DNA from: Pseudarthrobacter phenanthrenivorans Sphe3
GTDB lineage: Bacteria; Actinomycetota; Actinomycetes; Actinomycetales; Micrococcaceae
Reading direction: 5' to 3'
Assembly (NCBI RefSeq): GCF_000189535.1
Contig: NC_015145.1
Span: 2,170,001-2,234,000, forward strand
DNA length: 64,000 nt
Below the pieces are notes generated by a model, which saw nothing but the letters and a program-made list of their open reading frames with translations, was not told where the DNA came from and ran no database searches. Below are positions 8,860-18,065 of the stretch, piece by piece (position 1 is the first letter of the stretch; the number at the start of each line of letters is the position of its first letter). The translations under genes were made by a program, and so were the position numbers.

Positions 8860-9678
8860 TTGGCGGCCAGTCCACGCAGTGCCCGCGAGGCCAAACGGCG
8901 CATCCAGCAGATGGAAGCCAAGCGCGCCATGCGGCGGGACCAGGAGAACCGCCGCAAGCGCGACAACCTGCTCGCCGCCGGTGCCGGGGCAGCCGCGGTG
9001 GTGCTCGCCGTCGTCCTCCAACTCACCGCCTTTGCCGGAAATCCCACCGAAGAGGAATTCGCAGCCGCGGAGGCCGGGCTGTCCAGCCCGTCGGCCTCCG
9101 CAAGCCCGTCGGCAGACCCGTCTGCCCAGGCAACCAACGGCCCCAACATCCCCGCCGCCGACACCGCTGCCGGCAAGACCTTCACGGGTGAACTGGTGCT
9201 CAACGGCAGCGCCCTCGGTGTTGAGCTGGACGGGACCAAGGCTCCACAGGCAGCCGCAGTCTTCAAATCCCTCAGCGACGAAGGCTTCTACGCCGGAAAG
9301 TCCTGCCACCGTTTGACCACCGGGGAGTCCTTTGGCGTCCTGCAATGCGGTTCGGCGTCGGGCGACGGGCAGGGTGACCCGAACTACACCTGGGGACCAC
9401 TGGAAAACACCCCAGCGGACAATACCTATCCGGCTGGAACCATCGCGGTGGCCCGTACCGGCAACAACGCCTACGGAAACGGCACGCAATTCTTCATTGT
9501 CTACAAGGACACGGTCATCCCGGCAGACAGTGCCGGCGGCTACACGGTGGTGGGACGGGTAACATCCGGGCTGGACATCGTCTCGGATATCGCTGCCGCC
9601 GGCATCACGCCGGGCAGCAGCGACACAGACGGCGCACCCGTGGAACCAGTCACGATAGACTCATTTTCTCTGAAGTAG
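8860..9678 (+). CDS. Membrane-anchored cyclophilin-type peptidyl-prolyl isomerase
   Basis: Start chosen at TTG because GAAGGAGGA stands just before it, giving 272 residues. The N-terminus is highly basic (SAREAKRRIQQMEAKRAMRR), followed by one membrane helix at about residues 41-58 and a low-complexity Ser/Ala/Pro linker. The cyclophilin domain fills residues 105-272 with CHRLTTGESFGVLQCG and AVARTGNNAYGNGTQFFIVY. The catalytic Arg of the HR motif and the GTQFF core are kept. It is predicted to fold proteins outside the membrane. Its place between hisS and relA matches ppiB (Rv2582) of M. tuberculosis. Confidence 0.9.
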   Translation: MAASPRSAREAKRRIQQMEAKRAMRRDQENRRKRDNLLAAGAGAAAVVLAVVLQLTAFAGNPTEEEFAAAEAGLSSPSASASPSADPSAQATNGPNIPAADTAAGKTFTGELVLNGSALGVELDGTKAPQAAAVFKSLSDEGFYAGKSCHRLTTGESFGVLQCGSASGDGQGDPNYTWGPLENTPADNTYPAGTIAVARTGNNAYGNGTQFFIVYKDTVIPADSAGGYTVVGRVTSGLDIVSDIAAAGITPGSSDTDGAPVEPVTIDSFSLK

Positions 9679-9745
9679 GAAGCCCGGCCTGCGAGGCCGC
9701 GGTGCAGTACGTGAGTATTTCCCTCCAAGCGAAAGACTTTTAGCG

Positions 9746-11311
9746 GTGACAGACAGTCAGAAATCCGACGAAACAGCAACAGACCTGGCCGAAGCGGAGG
9801 CCATCGAGGCAGCCCAGCCAGGACCCGAGGCAGCCGGCACCCCCGCTGCGGACGCACCCGGGGCCGGGGCTGCCGCTGCAGAAGAACCCAGTGCCGGTGA
9901 GGTCCCGGCGGCCGGCACCCCTGCTGAGGAAGCACCTGCACCTGCACCCGTACCCGCATCCCGCCCGGCCGCACCCTCCCCGGCTGCATTCGCTTCACGG
10001 CCCAAGCCTGCTGCTGCCGCTCCGGCCGCAACACCGGTTCCGGCAGCTCCTGCAACCTCCCTGGCCGAAGCGTCGAAATGGGGACGCGTTGAAGGTGACG
10101 GGCATGTCTTCCTGACCATCGACGGCGGCGAGCACGCCGTGGGCCAGTACCCGGGCGTCAGCGACGACGAAGCCCTGGCGTACTTCGCCCGGAAGTACGA
10201 CGACATCGTGGCCCAGATTGTGCTGCTTGAACAGCGCGTCAGCTCCAAGGCACCCAGCACCGACATGCAAAAGACGGTGACGCACCTCCGGGAGCAGCTC
10301 GCCGAGCGGAATATGGTGGGCGACCTGCGGGCGGCAGAAGCGCGGCTGGACAAGCTTGCAGGCCAGATCGAAGAGCTTGAGAAAGCCGAAAAGGCCCAGC
10401 ATGACGCCCTCCGCGCGTCGGAGCTTGCGGCCCGCGAGGCGATCGTTGCCGAAGCTGAGCAGATCTCCGGCCAGGACCCTGCACAGACGCAGTGGAAAAC
10501 CTCCAGCGCGCGGATGAACGAGCTTTTCGAGAGCTGGAAGGCAGCGCAGAAGAGCGGCGTGCGCCTGGGCCGCAGCAATGAAGACGCCCTGTGGAAGAGG
10601 TTCCGCGCTGCCCGCACGGTATTCGACCGGCACCGCCGCGCCTACTTCTCCCAGTTGGACAGCAACAACTCTGCTGCCAAGTCGGCCAAGGAGAAGCTCA
10701 TTGCTGAGGCGGAAGCACTCTCCAGCTCCACGGACTGGGGTTTTGCCGCGGGCGAATACCGCCGGCTGATGGACCAGTGGAAGGCCTCCCCGCGCGCCAG
10801 CCGCAAGGACGACGACGCACTCTGGGCCCGCTTCCGCGCCGCCCAGGATGTCTTCTTCACCAACCGGCAGGCAGCCAACGACGAGATCGACCAGGAATAC
10901 GCCGCCAACCTTAAGGTCAAGGAAGCGCTCCTGGCGGAGGCCAACACCATCTTGCCCGTGAAGGACCTTGCAGCGGCAAAGAAAGCCCTGCAGTCCGTCC
11001 GTGACCGGTGGGAAGAGGCGGGCAAGGTTCCCCGGGCTGACATGGGCCGTATTGAGGCCGGACTGCGCAAGGTTGAAGACGCCGTCCGCCAGGCCGAAGA
11101 CGAGCAGTGGCAGCGGTCCAACCCGGAGCGCAAGGCGCGCACCAACAGCGCCCTGTCCCAGCTCGAAGCTGCGATCGCAGGCCTGCAGGACGACCTGGCC
11201 GCGGCTGAGAAGACCGGCGACCAGCGCAAGATCAAGGCTGCGCGTGAAGCCCTTGAGGCCCGCCAGGCATGGCTGGACCAGATCCAGCGGTCGGCAAGCG
11301 AGCTCACCTGA
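9746..11311 (+). CDS. DUF349 repeat protein
   Basis: A 521-residue protein with a GTG start. Residues 1-110 are disordered and Ala/Pro/Glu-rich; the rest is helical and charged with repeated DUF349 modules, each carrying W or F anchors (WKTSSARMNELFESWKAAQK; LWKRFRAARTVFDRHRRAYF; YRRLMDQWKASPRASRKDDD; LWARFRAAQDVFFTNRQ). These give a coiled-coil rod. No catalytic motif is seen. DUF349 proteins next to relA and cyclophilin genes are conserved in actinobacteria, but the function is not known. A hairpin terminator follows at 11346-11389. Confidence 0.88.
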   Translation: MTDSQKSDETATDLAEAEAIEAAQPGPEAAGTPAADAPGAGAAAAEEPSAGEVPAAGTPAEEAPAPAPVPASRPAAPSPAAFASRPKPAAAAPAATPVPAAPATSLAEASKWGRVEGDGHVFLTIDGGEHAVGQYPGVSDDEALAYFARKYDDIVAQIVLLEQRVSSKAPSTDMQKTVTHLREQLAERNMVGDLRAAEARLDKLAGQIEELEKAEKAQHDALRASELAAREAIVAEAEQISGQDPAQTQWKTSSARMNELFESWKAAQKSGVRLGRSNEDALWKRFRAARTVFDRHRRAYFSQLDSNNSAAKSAKEKLIAEAEALSSSTDWGFAAGEYRRLMDQWKASPRASRKDDDALWARFRAAQDVFFTNRQAANDEIDQEYAANLKVKEALLAEANTILPVKDLAAAKKALQSVRDRWEEAGKVPRADMGRIEAGLRKVEDAVRQAEDEQWQRSNPERKARTNSALSQLEAAIAGLQDDLAAAEKTGDQRKIKAAREALEARQAWLDQIQRSASELT

Positions 11312-11345
11312 GTCCCCTGCGCTGACATCAGCGCACACCTTCCGT

Positions 11346-11389
11346 GAAGGTCCGGTTCCGGTTATCCACATACCCGGAACCGGGCCTTC
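11346..11389 (+). terminator. Hairpin terminator after the DUF349 gene
   Basis: Sixteen-base arms (GAAGGTCCGGTTCCGG and CCGGAACCGGGCCTTC) pair with one mismatch around a 12-base loop, 35 bases after the stop. The next bases contain little T, so efficiency is uncertain. Confidence 0.6.
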
Positions 11390-11422
11390 GTCCGTTAATG
11401 GATCCCGGGGCAGGATGGACGA

Positions 11423-12148
11423 ATGGCGACTCCATCGGCTAGCGCCGGCCCAGAACATCCAACACCGGCAGAAGCACCTGCCCGGTTCCCCGAGCTGTAT
11501 GCGCCCGGCATGCCGTTCGCCTGGCCGGAATTGCAGTCCCTTGCCTCGGATGGCCTGCTGGACCGGCTGCACCATCGCGGCTATACGCTGCCGGGCATGC
11601 CGACATCACCGCAGTTGCGTGCGCGTGCGGCAGCGGGATCAGTGCCCCCGTCCATCCGCCAGCGTGTTGTCGCCGGCCGCATGACAGCCGCCTGGATCTA
11701 CGGCTGCGCCGGCGAGCCTGACAGGCTTGCCCTGCTCGTGGATGCGAAACGAAGGGTTTCCAGCCTCCGGAACACCAGGGGCTGTACGCTCCATGAGGTG
11801 AAGCTGGGCCCGCTGGACGTCGTCAGCCTCGGCGGACTTATGGTTTCCAGCCCCCTGCGGACGGCGCTGGACATTGCACTGCACGTGGAATCCGCATCTG
11901 CCATCCCCGCCCTGGAGTCCCTGTTGGCCCGCCCGCAGAATGATGTCCGCCTGCGCCTGCTGGTCCTCGCCATCGAAGCAACGCCGCGGGTGCCCCACAA
12001 GAAGGCTGCGTTGGAGAAGCTTGCGGCGCTAGTTCCGGCGCTTGTTTCCGGTAGTCCGGTACACGTCGAACACACCGTCGATCCTGCGGACAGCGCTCAG
12101 GACGTGGCTGAGGTACTTGGGGTCACCCATTTCAAAGGCGAACTTTGA
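11423..12148 (+). CDS. Orphan AbiEi-like (type IV antitoxin family) protein
   Basis: A 241-residue protein. Residues 80-180 ([19 protein letters not shown], then [20 protein letters not shown] and [11 protein letters not shown]) resemble the C-terminal domain of actinobacterial AbiEi-family proteins: a transcriptional-repressor-like antitoxin fold with the pattern V-A-G-x-x-A-A-W-x-x-G and V-T-x-P-L-R-T-x-x-D. No AbiEii nucleotidyltransferase toxin gene is adjacent, so it is an orphan. The last 38 codons lie over the end of relA on the other strand, so this tail is probably not part of the ancestral protein. The family call comes from pattern recognition and is moderate. Confidence 0.55.
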   Translation: MATPSASAGPEHPTPAEAPARFPELYAPGMPFAWPELQSLASDGLLDRLHHRGYTLPGMPTSPQLRARAAAGSVPPSIRQRVVAGRMTAAWIYGCAGEPDRLALLVDAKRRVSSLRNTRGCTLHEVKLGPLDVVSLGGLMVSSPLRTALDIALHVESASAIPALESLLARPQNDVRLRLLVLAIEATPRVPHKKAALEKLAALVPALVSGSPVHVEHTVDPADSAQDVAEVLGVTHFKGEL

Positions 12149-14440
12149 GATGGCCACCCGGTCCGTGGACGTATGCACACTGGCTGCAAGGATGTTCACG
12201 TGGTTCTCGGACAGTACCCGGGTGACGTCCGACAGCAGCGATTTGCGGTCCAGGGCCTCCACCTGGATCTCCACCAGGAACACACTGGACTGCGTCGGTG
12301 CCCAATCCACATCCACAATCCGGTCCGGCTGGTCCTTCAGGTCTGAAATGTTGGTGCAGTCGGTCCGGTGCACGGAAACCCCGGAGCCCCTGGTCACGAA
12401 ACCGAGGATGGGATCTGGCGGCACCGGTGTGCAGCAGCGGGCGAGCTTGACCCAGACGTCGCCCACGCCGCGAACCACCACGCCGGAGTCGGAGAACCGG
12501 GCCTTGGTGACCTGGGTGGGAATGCTGACTTCGGCGATGTCATCGTCGGCGCTTTCATTGCCGCCGAGGTTTTCGACCAGCTTTTCCATCACCGACTGGG
12601 CGGACGTATGCCCGTCCCCCACACCGGCATACAGGCCCGAGATGTCGACGTACTTGAATTCCTCGGCTACTGCGGCAAGGGCCTCATGGGTCATCAGCCG
12701 CTGCAGCGGGAGGTTCTGCTTCCGCATGGCACGGGTCAGCAGTTCCTTGCCGCGGTCGATCGCTTCCTCGCGGCGTTCCTTGCTGAACCATTGGCGGATC
12801 TTGTTCCGGGCCCTGGCGCTCTTGACGAAGTGCTGCCAGTCCTGGCTGGGCCCGGCTCCTTCGGCCTTCGAGGTGAAGATCTCAACCCAGTCACCGTGGT
12901 TCAGTTCGCTGTTGAGCGGAACCAGTTTGCCGTTGACGCGGGCACCAATCGTCCGATGGCCCACCTCGGTGTGCACCGCATAGGCAAAGTCCACGGGCGT
13001 GGAGCCGGCAGGCAGCGCCATGACCTCGCCCTTGGGCGTGAAGACGAACACCTCGCGGGCGTTGATCTCGAAGCGCAGCGAGTCGAGGAACTCGCCCGGA
13101 TCGGACGTTTCCTGCTGCCAGTCCACCAGGGAACGCAGCCAGCCCATGTCGCCGTCGCGGGGACTCCCCGGTCCAACGGCAGTGCGGTTGGGCTGGTCCT
13201 TGTACTTCCAGTGCGCTGCCACGCCGTACTCGGCACGGCGGTGCATTTCATGGGTACGGATCTGGATTTCCACAGGTTTGCCGCCGGGCCCGATCACCGT
13301 AGTGTGCAACGACTGGTACATGTTGAACTTCGGCATCGCGATGTAGTCCTTGAACCTGCCCGGCAGCGGGTTCCAGCGCGAGTGCATGGTGCCCAGGGCC
13401 GCGTAGCAGTCCCGGACGGAGTCCACCAGCACCCGGACGCCCATCAGGTCGTTGATGTCATCAAAGTCCTTATCGCGGACGATCATCTTCTGGTAGATGG
13501 AGTAGTAATGCTTCGGCCGGCCCGTGATGGTGGCCTTGATCTTGGCGGCGCGGAGGTCCTCTGTAATCTGGTCGCGGATGACGCTGAGGCTCTTCTCCCT
13601 TTCAGGGGTCCTGTCCCCCACCATCCGGACGATCTCCTCGTAGACCTTCGGGTACAGGGCAGCGAAGGAGAGGTCTTCCAGTTCCCACTTGATGGTGTTC
13701 ATGCCCAGCCGGTGCGCCAGCGGGGCGAAAATTTCCAGAGTCTCACGGGCCTTGCGCGCGGAGGACTCGGCCGAGACGAAACGCCAGGTCCGTGCATTGT
13801 GAAGCCGGTCGGCCAGTTTGATCATCAGGACGCGGATGTCCTTGGCCATGGCCACAACCATCTTGCGCACGGTCTCGGACTGCGCTGCCTCCCCGAAGCT
13901 GACCTTGTCCAGCTTGGTCACGCCGTCCACCAGCATGGCCACTTCGGGGCCGAAGTCCCGCTTCAGGTCCGCCAGCGTGTACGGGGTGTCCTCCACGGTG
14001 TCGTGCAGGAGGGCGGCAGCCAGGGTGGTGCCGCTGAGGCCCAGTTCAGCGAGGATGGTGGCCACCGCCACCGGATGGGTGATGTACGGATCGCCGCTCT
14101 TGCGCTTCTGCCCGCGGTGGCTTTGCTCAGCGACGTCGAACGCACGCTGGATCAGGTCGAAATCCTCTTTGGGATTGTTGGCGCGGACAGTCCGCAGCAA
14201 CGGCTCAAGGATAGGCGAGTACGTGGCCGTGCTGCGCCCCGTCAGCCGGGCAAGCCGGGACCGGGTGCGCTCCCTGCGCCCCGGAAATGTGGGACGGGAA
14301 CCCGAGTTGTCGACGGGAACCAGCGGGCCCGGGCGCGCAGATGCAGCCACCCCGGCCGGCGTACCGTGGGCAGGACTCTTGTCTCCCTGTGCCGTTGGCG
14401 CTGACGCCGAACGTTCTTCCAATGAAGCACCCCTCACCAC
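12029..14440 (-). CDS. relA: Bifunctional (p)ppGpp synthetase/hydrolase Rel
   Basis: Makes and degrades (p)ppGpp in the stringent response. Domains in order: HD hydrolase with HDTVED near residues 146-151; synthetase with HYYSIYQKM and the G-loop region [23 protein letters not shown] domain ([20 protein letters not shown]); helical and zinc-finger-like region ([12 protein letters not shown]); C-terminal ACT domain. The synthetase carries RDKD (RxKD class), the form found in bifunctional Rel enzymes. The first codon is a GTG without a good ribosome site; the in-frame TTG six codons later has GAGGGG eight bases before it and may be the real start. The 3' end is overlapped by the antisense AbiEi-like gene. 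Confidence 0.96.
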   Translation of the reverse strand: MVRGASLEERSASAPTAQGDKSPAHGTPAGVAASARPGPLVPVDNSGSRPTFPGRRERTRSRLARLTGRSTATYSPILEPLLRTVRANNPKEDFDLIQRAFDVAEQSHRGQKRKSGDPYITHPVAVATILAELGLSGTTLAAALLHDTVEDTPYTLADLKRDFGPEVAMLVDGVTKLDKVSFGEAAQSETVRKMVVAMAKDIRVLMIKLADRLHNARTWRFVSAESSARKARETLEIFAPLAHRLGMNTIKWELEDLSFAALYPKVYEEIVRMVGDRTPEREKSLSVIRDQITEDLRAAKIKATITGRPKHYYSIYQKMIVRDKDFDDINDLMGVRVLVDSVRDCYAALGTMHSRWNPLPGRFKDYIAMPKFNMYQSLHTTVIGPGGKPVEIQIRTHEMHRRAEYGVAAHWKYKDQPNRTAVGPGSPRDGDMGWLRSLVDWQQETSDPGEFLDSLRFEINAREVFVFTPKGEVMALPAGSTPVDFAYAVHTEVGHRTIGARVNGKLVPLNSELNHGDWVEIFTSKAEGAGPSQDWQHFVKSARARNKIRQWFSKERREEAIDRGKELLTRAMRKQNLPLQRLMTHEALAAVAEEFKYVDISGLYAGVGDGHTSAQSVMEKLVENLGGNESADDDIAEVSIPTQVTKARFSDSGVVVRGVGDVWVKLARCCTPVPPDPILGFVTRGSGVSVHRTDCTNISDLKDQPDRIVDVDWAPTQSSVFLVEIQVEALDRKSLLSDVTRVLSENHVNILAASVHTSTDRVAISKFAFEMGDPKYLSHVLSAVRRIDGVFDVYRTTGNKRRN

Positions 14441-14505
14441 AGTTTCAATTACTTCAGTCTATTCCCCGCGGCGGGGAGTTTTATAACCGGGTGCTTAAAC
14501 ACGGA

Positions 14506-14545
14506 CGGGCCGGACAACGCCAAGGTTATGGCGCTGTCCGGCCCG
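14506..14545 (-). terminator. secF terminator hairpin
   Basis: Perfect 11-bp arms CGGGCCGGACA / TGTCCGGCCCG with an 18-base loop lie just past the secF stop on the minus strand. The loop can form a few more GC pairs. Confidence 0.6.
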
Positions 14546-14554
14546 AACTGGCGC

Positions 14555-15580
14555 TTAGGCCTGGGCCGGTTCCGCGGCGGCCCGTCCGGCGGTGGATTGT
14601 CCCGCAGCGGCACGCCGGTGTTCAACCCGCTTGGCCTGCCTGACAAGGTCCGGCTCATTCTGCCGCAGCCAGGCATACATTGGAGCTGCCACGAAGATCG
14701 TGGCGGCCGTGCCGATGAGGATTCCCACGAACAGGGCAAGCGACAGGTCGCGCAGCGTCCCGGCGCCGAGGAGGCCGGCACCGATGAACAGGATGGCGCC
14801 AACCGGGAGGATGGCCACCATCATGGTGTTGATGGACCGGACCAGGGTCTGGTTCACGGCAAGGTTCACTTCCTCCGCGAAGGTCCGGCGGGTGGACGCG
14901 TCCAGGTCCGCGGTGTTCTCCCGGATCTTGTCGAAGACCACCACGGTGTCGTACAGCGAGTAGCTGAGGACGGTCAGGAACCCGATGATGGCGGACGGAG
15001 TGACTTCGAAGTCGCTGAGGGCATAGACGCCGGCGGTGATGAACATCGTGACCGCCATGCCTGCGATGGCTGAGAGCGACATCTTCCACGTGCGGAAGTA
15101 CAGCGCCATCAGGACAGCCGCGAGGAGTACGAAGATCACCAGGCCGATCAGTGCTTGCTTGGTGACATCGGCACCCCATGTCGGCCCCACGAAGGTGGAG
15201 GTCACCTCGTCGTCGGTGACGCCGTAAGCGCTGGTGAGGCCTTCTTTGATGCGGAGCGTTTCATCGTCGGTGAGCTTGTCCGTCTGGATCCGCATGGTGG
15301 TTCCGGCCACGTTGGCCACCCTGGGCACGCTGCCGGGAACAACGTCCGTGACAGCCTTCTCCCCCAGGGCAGCGTCTGTGGTCTGAACGTTGGAGACTGT
15401 GAATTCTGACCCGCCGCGGAACTCGATACCCAGGTTGAACCCGCCCTTGGCCACGGGAATGATGATGGAGAGGGCGACGCCCACCGCCGCGATGATGAAC
15501 CAGATTTTCTTGGCGCCCACGAAGTTGTAGGACCGCTTTCCGGTGTAGAGCTCGTTGCCGAAGTTGGCGAAGCTTGACAT
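14555..15580 (-). CDS. secF: Protein translocase subunit SecF
   Basis: Inner-membrane partner of SecD that uses the proton gradient to help complete Sec export. The 341 residues start MSSFANFGNELYTGKRSYNF, have TM1 (IWFIIAAVGVALSIIIPVA), the signature NLGIEFRGGSEF, a small extracytoplasmic domain and five further helices with SAIIGFLTVLSYSLYDTVVV and DKIRENTADL. The ATG overlaps the secD stop by one base (TAATG), so the two are translationally coupled. A basic, Ala-rich tail ends the protein. Confidence 0.97.
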   Translation of the reverse strand: MSSFANFGNELYTGKRSYNFVGAKKIWFIIAAVGVALSIIIPVAKGGFNLGIEFRGGSEFTVSNVQTTDAALGEKAVTDVVPGSVPRVANVAGTTMRIQTDKLTDDETLRIKEGLTSAYGVTDDEVTSTFVGPTWGADVTKQALIGLVIFVLLAAVLMALYFRTWKMSLSAIAGMAVTMFITAGVYALSDFEVTPSAIIGFLTVLSYSLYDTVVVFDKIRENTADLDASTRRTFAEEVNLAVNQTLVRSINTMMVAILPVGAILFIGAGLLGAGTLRDLSLALFVGILIGTAATIFVAAPMYAWLRQNEPDLVRQAKRVEHRRAAAGQSTAGRAAAEPAQA

Positions 15581-17337
15581 TACTTGTTCTCCTTCGCTGA
15601 GGACTTCGAGGAGCCCGCGAGCTGCTCCTGCTTTTCCGCCATCCGGCGTTCGGCGATGGTCATCCTGCGCTCGGCCTCTGCTGCCGCGCCGGCATTCTTG
15701 GCGCGGACTGCGGCCGGCTTGTCCTCGGGGGTCCGGATCCGGCCGGCGCCGCGGTAGAGCGGAACGGCGCCGAGTCGCTTGGGGTCAAGGCCGGACAGCG
15801 GATGTCCCTCGCCAAAGAACCTGGTGCGTGCCAGAAGCTGCAGCGTGGGGTGGGTGAACATGAAGACGACGATGAGGTCGGCGATGGCCGTCAGGCCCAG
15901 CGTAAAGGCAAAGCCGCGGACGTTGCCGACTGCGACGAAGTACAGAACCAGTGCGGCCAGCAGGTTGACGGCCTTGGATGCCAGGACTGTCCGCTTGGCA
16001 CGCTTCCAGCCATTTTCGACGGCGGAGACCAGGCCGCGGCCCTCGCGGAGTTCGTCACGGATCCGCTCGAAGTAGACGATGAACGAGTCCGCGGTCTGGC
16101 CGATGGCCACGATGATGCCCGCCACACCGGCGAGGGACAGCCGGTAGTTCTCTGTCCAGCCCAGGATGGCGATGGCGAGATACGTCAGGACGCCGGCCAC
16201 CACCAGGGAGGCAATGGTCACGAATCCCAGGGCCCGGTACTGGAACAGCGAGTACACCACCACGAGCAGGAGTCCAATGACGCCTGCCAGGAGGCCCATG
16301 CGCAGCTGCTCGCCACCCAGGGTGGCGGATATCTGCTGCTCGCTCTGGATCTCGAAGCTGATGGGCAGGGCGCCGAACCGGAGCTGGTCTGACAGAGCCT
16401 TTGCACTCTGTTCCGTGAAGCCGCCGGTGATCTGCGGCCGGCCGTCGGTGATGACAGCAAGGGAGCGGGGAGCAGAGATGACCTGGTCGTCCAGCACAAT
16501 GGCGAACTGGGCTTTGGGGTCGTTGCCTGCGTCGCCGCCGGCTGCAACATAAAACTGGTTCAGGCGCTCGGTGACTTCCTTGAACTTGGCCGTGCCTTCG
16601 TCGTCGAACTGGATGTTGACGGCCCAGTCGTTCGTGACGGCACCCTGGGCACCCTGCTGGAGCTGGAAGGAGGACGTGACGATGTTGCTGCCCTTGACCT
16701 CCACGGGACCGAGGATGTACTTGATGGCGGGGTTTGTGTCCGTGGCAGGCTCACAGGTGACCAGCGGCTTGGCTGGATCGGAGCGCTCCTGTTCGTCCTG
16801 GGCGGGGTTCTCGCAATCCAGCGCTTCGAACTGGCGGTAAATCTCGGGGGTGATCCAGTTGGTGTCGCTGCTGTTGGCGGGCTCCGCCGTCGGCTTGGGC
16901 AGCTGGTCTTCGGGTGCGCGCTGGTCCTCAGGAACGGGTGCGCCGGCTGCGGTAAGCAGGACGGGCCGGAAGTTCATGTCCGCCGAGGCCTGGATCAGGT
17001 CCCGGGTCTGGCTGGAGGGGGTGCCGGGAAGGCTGACCACCACGTTGCGCCCGGACTGGGTACTGATCTCGGCTTCGGCAACGCCGGAACCGTCAACGCG
17101 CTGCCGGATGATCGCCACAGCCTGGTTGAGCTGTTCCTCGTTGATGTCCGAACCGCCCTCGACCTTGGGCGCCAGGATCATCTGGGTACCGCCCTCGAGG
17201 TCCAGGGCCAGTTTGGGAGCCCAGCTTGCCTGCCCGGCGAGGGTGCCGCCGGCCAGCACAGCGGTGAGCGCGGCGAGGATTACACCGAGCCAGACCAGGA
17301 CCCGGAGGCCTGGTTTCTTGGGGCCAGTTCGTGCCAT
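15580..17337 (-). CDS. secD: Protein translocase subunit SecD
   Basis: Large SecDF subunit of 585 residues. TM1 is followed by KLALDLEGGTQMILAPKVEG, the conserved D-LxGG signature, then a long extracytoplasmic P1 region (residues about 55-350) and five helices with LRMGLLAGVIGLLLVVVYSL and GIIVAIGQTADSFIVYFERI. The C-terminus is a charged tail that may be cytoplasmic. It is longer at P1 and tail than the E. coli-like core, as in other actinobacteria. A perfect hairpin at 17367-17398 lies before its start, and no strong ribosome site is visible. Confidence 0.97.
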   Translation of the reverse strand: MARTGPKKPGLRVLVWLGVILAALTAVLAGGTLAGQASWAPKLALDLEGGTQMILAPKVEGGSDINEEQLNQAVAIIRQRVDGSGVAEAEISTQSGRNVVVSLPGTPSSQTRDLIQASADMNFRPVLLTAAGAPVPEDQRAPEDQLPKPTAEPANSSDTNWITPEIYRQFEALDCENPAQDEQERSDPAKPLVTCEPATDTNPAIKYILGPVEVKGSNIVTSSFQLQQGAQGAVTNDWAVNIQFDDEGTAKFKEVTERLNQFYVAAGGDAGNDPKAQFAIVLDDQVISAPRSLAVITDGRPQITGGFTEQSAKALSDQLRFGALPISFEIQSEQQISATLGGEQLRMGLLAGVIGLLLVVVYSLFQYRALGFVTIASLVVAGVLTYLAIAILGWTENYRLSLAGVAGIIVAIGQTADSFIVYFERIRDELREGRGLVSAVENGWKRAKRTVLASKAVNLLAALVLYFVAVGNVRGFAFTLGLTAIADLIVVFMFTHPTLQLLARTRFFGEGHPLSGLDPKRLGAVPLYRGAGRIRTPEDKPAAVRAKNAGAAAEAERRMTIAERRMAEKQEQLAGSSKSSAKENK

Positions 17338-17366
17338 TGTGGATCTTTCTCTTATTCACGGAGGAA

Positions 17367-17398
17367 CCGCCGGTGCCTGCTGATGCTTGCACCGGCGG
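17367..17398 (-). promoter_or_regulatory. Hairpin between yajC and secD
   Basis: Arms CCGCCGGTGC / GCACCGGCGG pair perfectly over 10 bp with a 12-base loop, midway between the yajC stop and the secD start. It could be an attenuator, a processing site or an mRNA stability element that sets the SecD to YajC ratio. Confidence 0.45.
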
Positions 17399-17436
17399 CG
17401 GTCCGCAGCGGTAGAGGTTGAAAAGCGGTTGCGGGA

Positions 17437-17865
17437 CTAGCTGTCCTTCTTGCCCTCATCGTTGAGGCGCTTCAGGGTCTCGTCCTGCGTCTCTGCGGTT
17501 TCCGCCGGCTGGGCGGGGGCAGCCGGTTCCTGTGCCGTGACACCCTGGCCGGTGATGGAGGAGGCGTCATCGGGAACGGCCGGGGCAGCAGCCTCCGGCA
17601 CGGCAGCGGGTTCAACGATCTTGGTGACAGCCTGGCGGTGGACCGTGGCGAGGTTGCCGGGGGAAAGCTCAAGGGTGACCTTGTTCTCGGCTTCGTCCAT
17701 GTCCACAATCCGGCCGAAGAGGCCGAAGCTGGTCATGACTTCGACGCCCGGGCCGAACTTCGACTGGAGTTCCGCCTGCTGCTGCTGCGTCTTCTTGTTG
17801 CGGCGGAACATCATGAAGATGAACACACCGAGCATGACGAACAGGAGAATTGACATTGGATCCAA
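17437..17865 (-). CDS. yajC: Preprotein translocase subunit YajC
   Basis: A 142-residue single-span membrane protein that joins SecDF. It has an N-terminal helix (ILLFVMLGVFIFMMFRRNKK) followed by a basic QQQ stretch and the YajC core with FGPGVEVMTSFGLFGRIVDM. The C-terminal half is Ala/Pro/Glu-rich and longer than in proteobacteria. The open frame starts at a TTG preceded by GGACGG; the ATG three codons on is an alternative. It is the first gene of yajC-secD-secF. Confidence 0.93.
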   Translation of the reverse strand: MDPMSILLFVMLGVFIFMMFRRNKKTQQQQAELQSKFGPGVEVMTSFGLFGRIVDMDEAENKVTLELSPGNLATVHRQAVTKIVEPAAVPEAAAPAVPDDASSITGQGVTAQEPAAPAQPAETAETQDETLKRLNDEGKKDS

Positions 17866-17937
17866 GGGGAATTCCGTCCTTTATTTGCCTAGCTGAATTG
17901 GCGGCAACAGGGGCTTTGGTCCGGCGGGGCAGGACTG

Positions 17938-17960
17938 CCGGGCAGGCAGAAGCCTGCCGG
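17938..17960. terminator. Hairpin between ruvB and yajC
   Basis: CCGGGCAGGC and GCCTGCCGG pair with one bulged G and a 4-base loop in the 200-base gap between ruvB and yajC. It may end the pdxT-yebC-ruvCAB transcript. The rest of the gap shows no gene. Confidence 0.4.
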
Positions 17961-18065
17961 TTTCCGTCCCCAGCGGGGCGGGAAGCAGTTGTGCGGCCCG
18001 CGAAACAAAGACCCGTACGTGCCGAGCGTCATACCAGTCTAAAGGGAAAAGCTGAAGACATCCTG

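Noticed and set aside
12368..14404. Long open frame (678 codons) on the + strand across relA
   Set aside because: It is the mirror of relA in GC-rich DNA; relA has every conserved domain and the mirror product has low-complexity composition with no motif.
14461..14480. CCCCGCGGCGGGG hairpin followed by TTTT before relA
   Set aside because: On the + strand no gene ends nearby, and the stem is only five base pairs; it may simply be part of the relA leader.
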